A stretch of 21,048 nucleotides of DNA from Dictyocoela muelleri (lineage: Eukaryota > Microsporidia), in the NCBI GenBank assembly GCA_016256075.1, contig SDVU01000099.1, positions 1-21,048 on the forward strand, written 5' to 3'. This document shows positions 8,782 to 17,258 of the stretch, piece after piece (the first letter of the stretch is position 1; each line of letters opens with the position of its first letter). The notes under the pieces are model-generated. The model was not told where the DNA came from, searched no databases, and saw only the letters and a list, made by a program, of their open reading frames with translations. The position numbers and the translations under genes are program-made.

Positions 8782-8792
8782 ATTTTAAATAT
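8782..8792. repeat. candidate target duplication, left of SINE copy 5
   Basis: ATTTTAAATAT occurs here and exactly again at 9243-9253. The position is right for an 11-bp duplication, but the word is pure A and T. Confidence 0.55.
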
Positions 8793-9242
8793 TGGACCAG
8801 ATAGCTCTGTGTTTAACACTCTAGAATGTAAAATTTAAGTATATATGTTGAATTCCGCTGAGGTCTTTATAATAAATGATGAGAAAATGACATTAAGCGG
8901 TCAGATAATATAGAAATATCGTTTAATATACAAATGTTCTGGTATTATATGGCTGATAATGACTTGGTCTAATATGACAATGAAGTAGAAGAGGCTCGCC
9001 TAGATGTGGGTATGTGTTTATCGACGCATTTCGGGAAAATAAATAGTAAAAAATTCATGAAAAGCCATTAATTGCCTGTATCCTGCTGAGTCATTGAAAA
9101 AAAAACTAAAATCGCGTATACAGCTAGGCTTCTGGGTAGCTTAGGAAGTGGCAGCTTATTGTAATACCAAGAACCAAAGATCACAGACTACAGTAGGAGA
9201 CAGCACTGCGGTTTGGCAGCTATGGATGTTCTCGGCATATAT
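8793..9242 (+). mobile_element. SINE copy 5, full-length, diverged
   Basis: This 450-bp copy starts GGACCAGATAGCTCTGTGTT, with the A box kept and the B box lost (ATGTTGAATTCCGC). The body blocks include ATGACATTAAGCGGTCAG, GACTTGGTCTAATATGACAA, CGTATACAGCTAGGCTTCTG and GGCAGCTATGGATGTTCTCG. The end is GGCATATAT. It is flanked by the candidate 11-bp duplication ATTTTAAATAT (8782-8792 and 9243-9253). Confidence 0.9.
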
Positions 9243-9253
9243 ATTTTAAATAT
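9243..9253. repeat. candidate target duplication, right of SINE copy 5
   Basis: This is the partner of 8782-8792, identical over 11 bases. Confidence 0.55.
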
Positions 9254-9332
9254 GAATATTTTTTTAAAATAAATTTATCAATGATATTTTCAAGACAACC
9301 AAAAATTGAATTTTATAACTCACCAATAATAA

Positions 9333-9519
9333 TAACTTTAATACACCTTTAAACTTTAATACTCCTTTAAACTTTTATACACCTTTAAACTTTAATACTC
9401 CTTTAAACTTTAATACTCTTTTAAACTTTAATACTCCTTTAAACTTTAATACTCCTTTAAACTTTAATACTCCTTTTTACTTTAATACTCCTTTAAATTT
9501 TAATACTCCTTTAAACTTT
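9333..9519. repeat. 18-bp tandem array, first block
   Basis: There are about ten near-perfect units of ACTTTAATACTCCTTTAA (18 bp), starting just after an AT-rich spacer. The array is cut at 9519 by the Merlin-like element and resumes at 10626. Confidence 0.92.
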
Positions 9520-10625
9520 GGATCTGGTGCAAAATTTTTCCCGTAGTGAGCTTGTGTAAAATTTTTCCCCAGTAAAAAAAAATTATATTAATTTTAAATA
9601 AATAAAAATAAATTTTTATATAAAATAAAATTTGTATTTATATAAAAAATATTAAAAACTTAAGAAGATATTTTAATTAAATTCAAGATTTTGGACATCA
9701 AATCAAACTTGTTATTATAGTAATAGCATATTTAATTTAAAAAGTCTCTTTTTTTTCAGTTTGTATCCTGAATTCGTGACTTTATTTCCATTTTCAGTAA
9801 ATTATTGAAACATTCAACTGCTTTTGTATTTACCCCATTATCATAATTTATAAAACTATATTTATGACAGACAGTGCTGTTTTGACTGAATAGATCCTTT
9901 AAATGGTTGTATGCATCATTTTCATCTGTCCAAACAGCGCTTTTAGCGGAAACTTGCGAACATATAATAGCACGAGTGTTAATTCGTCTTTTTCTTTAGA
10001 TTATAGTTACAAAAACTTTTTTAATATGATTATCAAATTCGATTACGCAAATTTCATGAGTTTTATTTTAATGTGAACGTCCCATATGGTTTTTAACTTT
10101 GTAATTAAGCATGGTCTCGTCCACTTATATTATTTTGCCTACTCCACCTATTTTGTTAGATGAAAAATCAGTAACTGTAATCCTATCAACGATTTTATTT
10201 ATTATCTTTAGAATTATCTTTTTAGAAAAATTAAAAAAAAATATATTGCTATATCTCGGCATTCTTGAAATATAGCATAATACAACTTTAAATATCTGTT
10301 TTAATGACAAATTTAAATTTTCAAAAAAAAACTATTTTTTTATTTAGATGTATTTTTTATAATTTTTACAATTATTATTTAAACATCGCCAAGCACAGAG
10401 ATCAATACTTCTTTTATAACATCTCAATAAACACTATTGCCTGTATAATGAACAAAAATATTCTTTAAGCAAATAATTGTTTTGAAATAAAAAATAAATA
10501 AATTAAAGCTCATTCTTTTTTTTCAATATGTTCAAGAAATTTAATGGGTTTCATAAGGGTATCAAAAATTCATTTTAATTATCTTGTGCAAAATTTTTCC
10601 CTGGGGAAAATTTTGCACTAGATTA
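9520..10625. mobile_element. Merlin (ISXO2-like) DNA transposon inserted in the 18-bp array
   Basis: The element is about 1.1 kb. The left end ATCTGGTGCAAAATTTTTCC and the right end (minus strand) ATCTAGTGCAAAATTTTCCC are inverted repeats, with a second GTGYAAAATTTTTCCC unit just inside each. The 8-bp flanks TAAACTTT (9512-9519 and 10626-10633) agree with the 8-9 bp duplication known for Merlin. They are also part of the array unit, so they are not independent proof. The interior holds a decayed transposase on the minus strand. Merlin/ISXO2-like elements are known in microsporidia. Confidence 0.85.
9770..10450 (-). pseudogene. ISXO2/IS1595-like transposase, decayed
   Basis: Read on the minus strand, a zinc-ribbon-like start AWRCLNNNCK (near 10380-10400) is followed by SFFLKI/FFFENLNLSLKQIFKV (near 10300-10340). 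Next come NKIGGVGKII, VDETMLNYKVKNHMGRSH (first catalytic Asp near 10120), AVWTDENDAYNHL (second Asp near 9925), CHKYSFINYDNGVNTKAVEC and FNNLLK (catalytic Glu near 9815). This order and the D-D-E residues are those of the ISXO2-like DDE family. The frame is broken by several stops, for example after GKII, after GRSH and after VTII, so the gene is inactive although it still spans nearly the whole protein. Confidence 0.85.
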
Positions 10626-10799
10626 TAAACTTTAATACTCCTTTAAACTTTAATGCTCCTTTAAAGTTTAATACTCCTTTAAACAACTTTATCCTTTTTT
10701 CTAAACTTTTAGATGTCAGTTTTTAATTTAATATTCTTAAAATTTAATGCCCCTTTACATTAAAAATTCTTGAAAGCTAATACTATGCTTTACTTTAAA
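10626..10799. repeat. 18-bp tandem array, second block, becoming degenerate
   Basis: About 10626-10690 resumes the 18-bp units with small changes. From there to 10799 the sequence changes to longer, looser units on the theme TTTAATGCYCCTTTACATTAAAAAT. This is the same satellite family, interrupted next by a long-inverted-repeat element. Confidence 0.8.
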
Positions 10800-10806
10800 A
10801 ATCATT
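10800..10806. repeat. 7-bp duplication, left of long-TIR element
   Basis: AATCATT lies immediately before the GTCGGGG terminus and again immediately after the far terminus at 11735-11741. Removing one copy and the insert restores a normal array unit (AAAATCATTAACA). Confidence 0.6.
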
Positions 10807-11734
10807 GTCGGGGGGGGCAAAAACACATTTGGCTAAAAACACACATTTAATTTATTAATGAATTTTCATCAAAAAAAATATTATTATTTTGATATAGGTT
10901 TGGTGGGAGCCAAAAACACATACTTAAATTAAATTATAAAAAATTCATTTTTGATAAGCATTTTAAATAGAGCCAAAAACACACAAAAATCTCAATAATA
11001 ATTTTTTTGTCTATAAATAAAAGTTTTAAACTTGTTTCGCTCTATGTGAAAAAAACACAAGTAATGAATTATTAAAAGATAATTTCATTAATTACATAAG
11101 ATGCAAGATTTTATTAGAAGATTTAAGTATTTTAATATAAGGAAATTTATTTAGAATCTATACTAACGAGCTTTAAAAAAGTTGAGTTGCAAATAATATC
11201 GGACAAAAGGGACAAATGCATTTCAAATTTTTTTCCGTGTAAAGTCAATGATAGATACGAAAAAATATCATATTTATTAAATATAGGGGGTCATCTTTTT
11301 TTCGGAAGATTGTGATACTAATGCAAAAACGTGGCGAACGACCCGAATATGATTTTTGTGAGATTGTTTTATTGTGTCCTTGAAATTGAAGGTGATTGTG
11401 GCTAATAGGAAGTTAATTATAGTGTAATATTGTGGGCTAATACTAATAAGCACCGGAAATAACTAATAACACATGTTTCAATTTTCATTTTTTTTATTTA
11501 TTTTAATGATTATTGTTATTTTCGATATGTCTAATTGAGATTTTTGTGTGTTTTTGACCCTATTAAAAATGCTTATCAAAAATGAATTTTTTATAATTTA
11601 ATTTAAGTGTGTGTTTTTGCCCCCCACCAAACCTATATCAAAATAATAATATTTTTTTGATGAAAATTCATTAATAAATTAAATGTGTTTTTGGCCAAAT
11701 GTGTTTTTAGCCAAATGTGTTTTTGGCCCCCGAC
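10807..11734. mobile_element. 928-bp element with about 200-bp terminal inverted repeats
   Basis: The left terminus (GTCGGGGGGGGC) and the right terminus (minus strand GTCGGGGGCC) begin arms of roughly 195-205 bp. Shared landmarks are AAAAACACATTTGGC, TTTAATTTATTAATGAATTT, GATATAGGTTTGGTGG, AAAATTCATTTTTGATAAGC and CACAAAAATCTCAAT. The right arm has an extra CCAAAAACACATTTGG unit. The 0.53-kb middle (11001-11530) has no recognisable transposase on either strand. Long arms and a short duplication suggest a nonautonomous Mutator-like or foldback element; the superfamily is uncertain. Confidence 0.85.
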
Positions 11735-11741
11735 AATCATT

Positions 11742-11824
11742 AACATTTTTACTCCTTTAATATCCTTTACTTTAAATCATTAACACTTTAATATTCTTTA
11801 ATAATATACTTCATTACTTTAAAG
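11742..11824. repeat. degenerate array, third block
   Basis: Units of the type TCATTAACACTTTAATATTC and CTTCATTACTTTAAA continue the same satellite between two inserted elements. Confidence 0.7.
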
Positions 11825-12499
11825 GCAATCCGGAAAAATGCCTTTTCTTTTTAGGAATTTTCGGTCATTTTATCCGGTAAAATGCCTGGATTTTTTTAAT
11901 ACTAAAAGTTAATCTATAAATTAAATATTGAAATTAAAAGTAAAATTAATAATGAAATTAAATAGTGAATAATAAATAAAGAAATTAAATATTAATTAAA
12001 AATAATTAAATTTATAAAAAAGTAAAAAAGCATTTAAATAAAATTTGTAAATAAAAAATATTTGTTAATTCATCCAAATTTATATAGAATTCAAATTTTA
12101 TAAAAATCATAATTATGTAGTATTATTATAAACCATTCAAAAATATCATTAATCATTCCTTATGTAGCAAAAATTATAGAACAATCAGAATTTAAATTTT
12201 TTTTCGTGATGCTAAATTATTCAATCTACATAAAATTCATGGCGTATGATAAAAAAAAGTTATTGTAATGACAATTTTATTTTTGAAATAATATATTTTT
12301 TGTGTTAAAATATGTTTTTCGTTTACTTGAGCTACCAGTTCTATTACATCGGAAACAATAGAGATATCGTTTTGAAAGTAAAAATATCATTAAAAGTCTT
12401 TTTTTTGTATCCATATGTGACATTAATTATTTTATCATATTAATGTTTATTAATTCTACATTTTAATAGAAAATAATTCCGGGGATTTTTCCGGATAGC
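11825..12499. mobile_element. decayed inverted-repeat element interrupting the array
   Basis: GGCAATCCGGAAAAATGCC at the left end is matched, inverted, by GCTATCCGGAAAAATCCCC at the right end. A related TATCCGGTAAAATGCCTGG follows shortly inside the left end. The array is absent between these points and resumes at about 12500. The 0.65-kb interior is AT-rich with no protein I can support. No target duplication was found, so the limits are approximate. Confidence 0.55.
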
Positions 12500-12935
12500 A
12501 TATTCTTTGAATTTAATGCTCCTTTACATTAAAAATTGTTAACAGCTAATACTATGCTTTACTTCAAAAATCATTAACACTTTTACTCTTTAATATGCTT
12601 TACTTCAAAAATCATTAACACTTTTACTCCTTTAATATTCTTTAGTTTAAATCATTAACACTTTAATACTCCTTTAATACTCCTTTAATACCTTTTACTT
12701 CATTGCTTTAAAAATCATTAACACTTTAATACTCTTTTAATATATACTTCATTACTTTAAAAATCATTAACACTTTAATACTCCTTTAATACCCTTTACT
12801 TAAAATATCATTAATACTCCTTTACTTAAAAACTCATTAATACTCCTTTACTTAAAAACTCATTAATACTCCTTTACTTAAAAAATCATTAACACTTTAA
12901 ACTCCTTTATTACTATTACAATCAAAAAATCTAAA
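12500..12935. repeat. degenerate array, fourth block, upstream of the SNARE gene
   Basis: Units of about 26-36 bp combine TTTAATACTCC, TTTACTTMAAAAA and TCATTAACAC. The last regular stretch (about 12795-12885) repeats CATTAATACTCCTTTACTTA. The array runs to within a few bases of the SNARE start codon, so any core promoter of that gene must lie inside it. Confidence 0.85.
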
Positions 12936-12941
12936 GAACAA

Positions 12942-13604
12942 ATGTCAGACATCTACTCAAAAATCCAAAAACAGAAAACAAAACCAAAAAAACAAGACGA
13001 AACAGACAAACTAATTGAAGAAAAATGTAAACAACTTGAACAAGAAAACCAGAGTATTGCGAAAAGTGCCCGTGAAAAGCTTGAAAAAACTGCTGAAAAA
13101 CAAAAAAGTATAACTTCGGAACTCAAACAACAAGGTGAGCAGTTGGTAAATGCTGAGAAGAGTGGTAAAAAGGTTCACAAAAATGTTCGAAAAGGGGCAG
13201 AAACGACTGAAAAGATAAAAGATGAAGGTCATATGTTTAGAATGCCTTTTGTCAGCTCTTTAAAACGAATTTTTAAAAGAGAAAAGGGTGAAGATGAACT
13301 TATTAAAGATAATATTGATAGAAATCGTTCACACGAACATTTACATCAAGATAGAAAAGATACCAGTGATAGTGATGATAGCAGTTTAGCAATTGAGAAG
13401 GGATCTCAATTAAAAAAAGGGAACGAAAAGACAGATGAAGAGTTAAAAACCATTTATAAGACGTTAAAGGGAATGAAGAAGGAAAATTTAAAACAACAAG
13501 ATGAAATGGATAAACAAAAAAGTGTTACAAAAAATTTAGATTCTCTGAATAAAGACTCAAATGCAATTCTTTCAAGAACGAATAAGGAACTGAAGAAATT
13601 ATGA
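12942..13604 (+). CDS. Qbc-SNARE of the SNAP-25/Sec9 family
   Basis: Qbc-SNAREs supply two of the four helices of the SNARE bundle that fuses secretory vesicles with the plasma membrane. The protein is 220 aa with no membrane segment and two SNARE-type coiled coils: about 40-96 (SAREKLEKTAEKQKSITSEL then KQQGEQLVNAEKSGKKV) and about 163-219 (DEELKTIYKTLKGMKKEN through AILSRTNKELKKL). Aligned by eye with human SNAP-25, Gln64 falls on the Qb zero-layer Gln53 (EQGEQL against QQGEQL) and Gln192 on the Qc zero-layer Gln174 (DTQ against DKQ). A basic, charged linker (97-162) joins them and lacks the palmitoylated Cys cluster of SNAP-25; the only Cys is at 29. It starts at the first ATG, 6 bp after the satellite block, with no C-run before it. 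It is convergent with eL13. Confidence 0.87.
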   Translation: MSDIYSKIQKQKTKPKKQDETDKLIEEKCKQLEQENQSIAKSAREKLEKTAEKQKSITSELKQQGEQLVNAEKSGKKVHKNVRKGAETTEKIKDEGHMFRMPFVSSLKRIFKREKGEDELIKDNIDRNRSHEHLHQDRKDTSDSDDSSLAIEKGSQLKKGNEKTDEELKTIYKTLKGMKKENLKQQDEMDKQKSVTKNLDSLNKDSNAILSRTNKELKKL

Positions 13605-13911
13605 CTAATCTTAAATTATTTAAAATAAGGATTAAGTTTAAAATAAAGATAAATTTAAAATAAAGATTAAGATTAAAATAAAGATTAAGATTAAAATATT
13701 TTTCAGGTAAATTTTTAATGTTTAAAATAAAGATTAAGTTTAAAATAAAGAGAAATTTAAAATAAAGATTAAGATTAAAATAAAGAATAAGTTTAAAATA
13801 AGGATAAAGATTTAAATAAAGATAAAGTTTGAAATAAAGATTAAGATTTAAATAAAGATAAAGATTAAGATTAAAATATTTTTCAGGTAAATTTTTAAAT
13901 ATTTTTTTTAT
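13605..13911. repeat. AT-rich minisatellite between convergent genes
   Basis: About 13620-13900 consists of roughly 17-19 bp units on the theme TAAAGATTAAGATTAAAA. The longer word AAAATATTTTTCAGGTAAAT occurs twice, about 180 bases apart (near 13694 and 13874), so the whole block may itself be duplicated. It separates the 3' ends of the SNARE and eL13 genes and would form both 3' UTRs. Confidence 0.85.
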
Positions 13912-14406
13912 TTAAACGTTAAAACTAGCTATTTCAGCAACACCAATAACTTTGATTTCCGGTGGAGTTCGTTTGATAGGCATAATAACACCTTTATGCT
14001 GAATAATGTCTTTTTCTTTAGCCTTTTCAACAGACTCATGGATAACAATCTTATTCATATACTCCTTAATTCGTTCAACATTCTGAACAAATGCTTCTTT
14101 AGTTCGATTCTTTCGTCTTGAATCAGTGGCAATACCAACAGAGACTGCTTTTTTTAATGTTAATCCTGCTTCTTTAATTTCTTCATAGGTGAATCCACGA
14201 CCTAATCTTTCGCGTTTGTTGTAGCGAACAGTTGCACATCGAACTATTGGGCGAAGTTTTTCGATTGGACGAGGAAACGATTTTGATCTTTTTGATGCTC
14301 TTTTTTGTCTTCTTTTAAGTTTCTTGGCTGGCTGATTGAACCACATTTTGTATTTCATAGATCCTTTGTTGAATTGGTTGTTGGGAAGAATGTTGTTATG
14401 ACGCAT
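13912..14406 (-). CDS. RPL13: large-subunit ribosomal protein eL13
   Basis: This is a structural protein of the 60S ribosomal subunit. The 164-aa product has the family's landmarks in order: WFNQPAKKLKRRQKRASK (22-39, basic rRNA-binding tail), PRPIEKLRPIVRC (45-57), RYNKRERLGRGFTYEEIKEA (61-80), AVSVGIATDSRRKNRTKEAF (87-106) and the helix VERIKEYMNK. Fungal eL13 is about 200 aa; this one lacks the usual C-terminal extension, in keeping with compact microsporidian ribosomal proteins. No intron is needed. CCCC stands 5-8 bases before the ATG. The gene is convergent with the SNARE gene and divergent from uS9. Confidence 0.96.
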   Translation of the reverse strand: MRHNNILPNNQFNKGSMKYKMWFNQPAKKLKRRQKRASKRSKSFPRPIEKLRPIVRCATVRYNKRERLGRGFTYEEIKEAGLTLKKAVSVGIATDSRRKNRTKEAFVQNVERIKEYMNKIVIHESVEKAKEKDIIQHKGVIMPIKRTPPEIKVIGVAEIASFNV

Positions 14407-14410
14407 TTTA

Positions 14411-14414
14411 GGGG
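14411..14414 (-). promoter_or_regulatory. C-run start signal of eL13
   Basis: CCCC (GGGG on the plus strand) lies at -5 to -8 before the eL13 ATG. C-runs just upstream of start codons are a described microsporidian signal that helps mark transcription and translation starts. Confidence 0.65.
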
Positions 14415-14565
14415 TGACTTTTATAATTTTTAAAAATTATCATTTTTTTTGTTATAAATTTGAATTCAGTTGATTAACGATTAATATAGTGCTGATTAGT
14501 TTTATAAGCAATTAATAAACTTATTATTAGTTTATTAAAAATTGAGCTCGGTTGATCAATCAATT

Positions 14566-14710
14566 GACGAATTAATAATTAACAAATTGATTATTAACAA
14601 ATTGATAATTAACAAATTAATAATTAACAAATTGATAATTAACAAATTGATGATTGACAAATTAATAATTAACAAATTAATAATTAACAAATTGATGATT
14701 AACAAATTTA
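14566..14710. repeat. 15-bp minisatellite
   Basis: There are about ten units of AACAAATTGATAATT (15 bp) with variants. Because 15 is a multiple of three, one frame stays open and spells repeated IINKL; this is a product of the repeat, not evidence of a gene. Confidence 0.92.
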
Positions 14711-15666
14711 AAGATTATTATTTAATTTAAAAGATACTTATAAAAAAATTACTATCTCTTTATACTTTGTATTTTAATTTTACTGCATTAATATTATTGA
14801 ATAGATATATTTTTTAACCTTAAAATTATCAAACTATATTTTATAAATTATTTGCCTAAAATAGACATTTATTAGTGTCTTATTAAAAAGCATTTATTTT
14901 GGAATTTCAACATTTAAATGTAGTTATATAAATAGCAATGAATTTGTTATTAAAATTTTCAATATAATTATTACAAACTCGAAACTTTTTTACATTTTCA
15001 TTTTTTATTAAGAATGTTTTTTGCTAAATAAAAATTATTAAAATTTTTGTTTTTATAGAACATTCATTTTATCTATAACTCTACTATAAAAAAATTCTAT
15101 TAAATATATTTAAAATATAATTTAAAAAAACATTATTACGAGGATATTAAATAATTAAGGTATGCAATTTGCTTACTTTGATATTATACCAAGTCATAGT
15201 AAGATTTATATCAAATTGATAATTATATATTACATAATATACCTGTTATTAACACTATTAGATCTTTTAAATAGTTTTAATTATGATAAAACTCAAATTT
15301 TTTATCTGGTTTATTTGTATTTATGTCAGACTCGACTTTTTTTACTCTTTATAATTAATTCTTATTTTATAAATTTGGAAATTGTAAAAATAAAAAAAAT
15401 ATTCGCATTTAATCATAATTAATTTGCTCAATATTATTTCTTTTAGAATAAAATTTTAAATTATTTACAGAAATATCCATTTATTACTAATCAAAGTAAT
15501 GATTTCTTATCTAGGATAATACAATTCATGATTTCTTATTTAATACAGTTGGGATATATTTTTTAATAAAAAATTTGAATTTTAAATGCAAATTTTTAAG
15601 CATAAATTTATCAATTCATAAATTTCCCCATAAAAATTTCTTATATAAAAGTACAAATAATATCAA

Positions 15667-15915
15667 TAATTGCCAACAGATGAGTTGTCTACAATTGTAG
15701 TTTTAGACCTTTGGTTCTTGGTGTTCCAATAATACGTCACTCCTAAGCTACCCATATAAAATTTTTGTGTTATATATGAGTTGATGTTATACAAGTAATT
15801 TGTGGACTTTTCATGAATTTTCAGTTTCAATAATTATTTTGCAGAGATGCTTAGTTGCAATCATTTTACACCTGAAAGTTCATTCTGCTTCACTTTAAAA
15901 GTTGGAACATAATAA
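15667..15915 (-). mobile_element. SINE copy, decayed and 5'-truncated
   Basis: The best-kept plus-strand parts are ACCTTTGGTTCTTGGTGTTC, CAATAATACGTCAC and CCTAAGCTACCCA, matching the minus-strand form of the SINE 3' region. Weaker matches continue to TGCTTCACTTTAAAAGTTGG. The tRNA-like head is missing. It ends about 110 bases before the uS9 start, so it lies in the upstream region of that gene. Confidence 0.8.
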
Positions 15916-16022
15916 TATTATCAAATTATAAATGATTTCTTTAAATTTTAAATCATTTACAAAAAAAAATATTTTCAAAATTTCAATGATTTTTTGAAAT
16001 TTTTAAAAATTAATTTGATAAA

Positions 16023-16027
16023 CCCCC
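16023..16027 (+). promoter_or_regulatory. C-run start signal of uS9
   Basis: CCCCC lies at -2 to -6 before the uS9 ATG, the strongest of the three C-runs in the window and hard to explain by chance in such AT-rich DNA. Confidence 0.7.
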
Positions 16028-16028
16028 A

Positions 16029-16457
16029 ATGGAACGAGTTGCTTATTCAAAAGGAACTAAAAAAACAGCCATAGCAAAAGCATCTTGCATTGAGTCACCA
16101 CAATTTGACGTAAAAGTTGACTTTATGCGTTTAGACGTTCATCCCAATAACCTTTTAGTCACGAAAATGCGTGAATTGATTTCAATGATCGGAATGAAAC
16201 ATCTTGAAAAATTATCTATCGACATCAAAACGAAAGGCGGTGGTAATGTTTCAAAAGTTTATGCTGCTATTCAAGCATTCGCACGTTCAGTAGTTGCATA
16301 TTATGGTAAGTTTTATGATGAACAGGTTAAGTTGGATATCAAAAATAAACTTCTGAAATATGATAGGTCGACACTGGTTAGTGATCCTCGACGATGTGAA
16401 CCAAAAAAATTTGGAGGACCGGCGGCAAGAGCAAGATATACAAAATCATATCGTTAA
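16029..16457 (+). CDS. RPS16: small-subunit ribosomal protein uS9 (S16)
   Basis: This is a 40S subunit protein whose C-terminal tail reaches the P-site tRNA. The 142-aa product is full family length: GTKKTAIA (9-16), the GGGNVSKVYAAIQAFARSVV region (70-89), and the highly conserved tail YDRSTLVSDPRRCEPKKFGG (111-130) and PAARARYTKSYR (131-142) with the invariant SYR end. It starts at the first ATG, directly after a CCCCC run, which supports this start. No intron is needed. It is convergent with the Vma7 gene, and an 85-bp repeat begins at its stop codon. Confidence 0.97.
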   Translation: MERVAYSKGTKKTAIAKASCIESPQFDVKVDFMRLDVHPNNLLVTKMRELISMIGMKHLEKLSIDIKTKGGGNVSKVYAAIQAFARSVVAYYGKFYDEQVKLDIKNKLLKYDRSTLVSDPRRCEPKKFGGPAARARYTKSYR

Positions 16458-16705
16458 ACTTATTTTTTAATTATTTATGCTAAAATTTTTTTTATGCTTA
16501 AACTTATTTTTTAATTATTTATGCTCAAAATTTTTTTTTATGCTTAGAATTATTTTTAAATTATTTAAAATTATATTTATGCTTAAACTTATTTTTAAAT
16601 TATTTATGCTCAAAATTTTTTTTATGCTTAGAATTATTTTTAAATTATTTATAATTATATTTATGTTTAGAATTATTTTTAAATTATTTAAGAATTTTGA
16701 CAAAA
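16454..16705. repeat. 85-bp tandem repeat starting at the uS9 stop codon
   Basis: TTAAACTTATTTTT and ATTTATGCT(C)AAAATTTTTT recur after uS9. The first, partial unit includes the TAA stop, and later units begin near 16493 and 16578 (85-bp spacing), with a shortened last unit near 16662. The repeat seems to have grown from the uS9 3' flank. Open frames on both strands here (16477-16713, 16515-16703) are only the repeat read as Phe/Leu/Ile-rich peptides. From 16706 to 16965 there is further AAATTATTTTTAAATTATT low-complexity sequence. Confidence 0.85.
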
Positions 16706-16965
16706 TTTATTAATGATCTTGATTAATAAAATTATATATAACTGATTATTTATCATAATAAATGATTATTTATTATAATAATTATAATATGAATCAAGTT
16801 AATATAATAAGAATTTAATTACATTAAAATTAATATTGAATTACCTTAAAATTATTATTAAATTATTTTTAAATTATTATAATATGATTCAAATTATTGT
16901 TAAATTATTTTTAAATTATTATAATAAGATTACTTTTAAATTATTGATTAACATATAAATTCATT

Positions 16966-17253
16966 TTAAGAATTTTTTATTGAAGGTATTTCAAGAACTG
17001 ACGGAAGTGTATTTTTATGTGCCTTAATAGAAGTCTCTATCTTTTTAGCTGCAAAATCTGCAATAAAAATGACTGCGATATCATCACGACAGCATAAATC
17101 TTCAAACAATATTTGAATGTCTTCATTTTTAGTTTCTTCATTGACAACATACATATTCTCTTTATCTTTGATATTTATTAAGCCAGTCATTCTAAAGCCG
17201 GTGATTGTATCATCGTCTGCAATTATACCAACTAATGATCGTGAGGTTTGCAT
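16966..17253 (-). CDS. VMA7: V-type ATPase subunit F (Vma7)
   Basis: This is a central-stalk subunit of the V1 sector of the proton pump that acidifies vacuole-like compartments. The 95-aa product shows LVGIIADDDTITGFRMTGL (7-25), the family's GxIADEDTxTGFLLAG block, then CRDDIAVIFIADFAAKKIE (55-73) and LPSVLEIPS (83-91). Usual length is about 115-125 aa; here the frame stops four residues after EIPS, so the short C-terminal stretch beyond EIPSK is missing. This may be real microsporidian shortening. It starts at the first ATG of the frame, with CCC at -6 to -8. Confidence 0.93.
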   Translation of the reverse strand: MQTSRSLVGIIADDDTITGFRMTGLINIKDKENMYVVNEETKNEDIQILFEDLCCRDDIAVIFIADFAAKKIETSIKAHKNTLPSVLEIPSIKNS

Positions 17254-17258
17254 GAAAT

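Larger units (their letters stand above)
14407..15666. other. 1.3-kb AT-rich spacer between divergent eL13 and uS9
   Basis: The spacer holds a 15-bp minisatellite (listed separately) and otherwise AT-rich DNA. An 86-codon frame at 15162-15422 is dominated by Ile, Leu, Tyr and Phe; it could be read as a small membrane protein, but it has no C-run, no known motif and the composition of random AT-rich DNA, so I do not call it a gene. Confidence 0.5.

Noticed and set aside
9333-9519. CRISPR-like array
   Set aside because: The 18-bp units are contiguous with no spacers, and the genome is eukaryotic.
13011-13232. Minus-strand Phe/Leu-rich frame inside the SNARE gene
   Set aside because: It is the complement of Lys/Glu-rich coding sequence, a common artefact.
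14542-14730. Repeat protein with IINKL units
   Set aside because: It is a 15-bp non-coding minisatellite that stays open only because its unit is a multiple of three.
15162-15422. 86-codon hydrophobic frame as a small membrane protein
   Set aside because: The Ile/Leu/Tyr/Phe content is expected of AT-rich DNA, no C-run or motif supports it, and no homologue is recognised.
16477-16713. Phe/Leu-rich open frames on both strands after uS9
   Set aside because: They are translations of the 85-bp tandem repeat.
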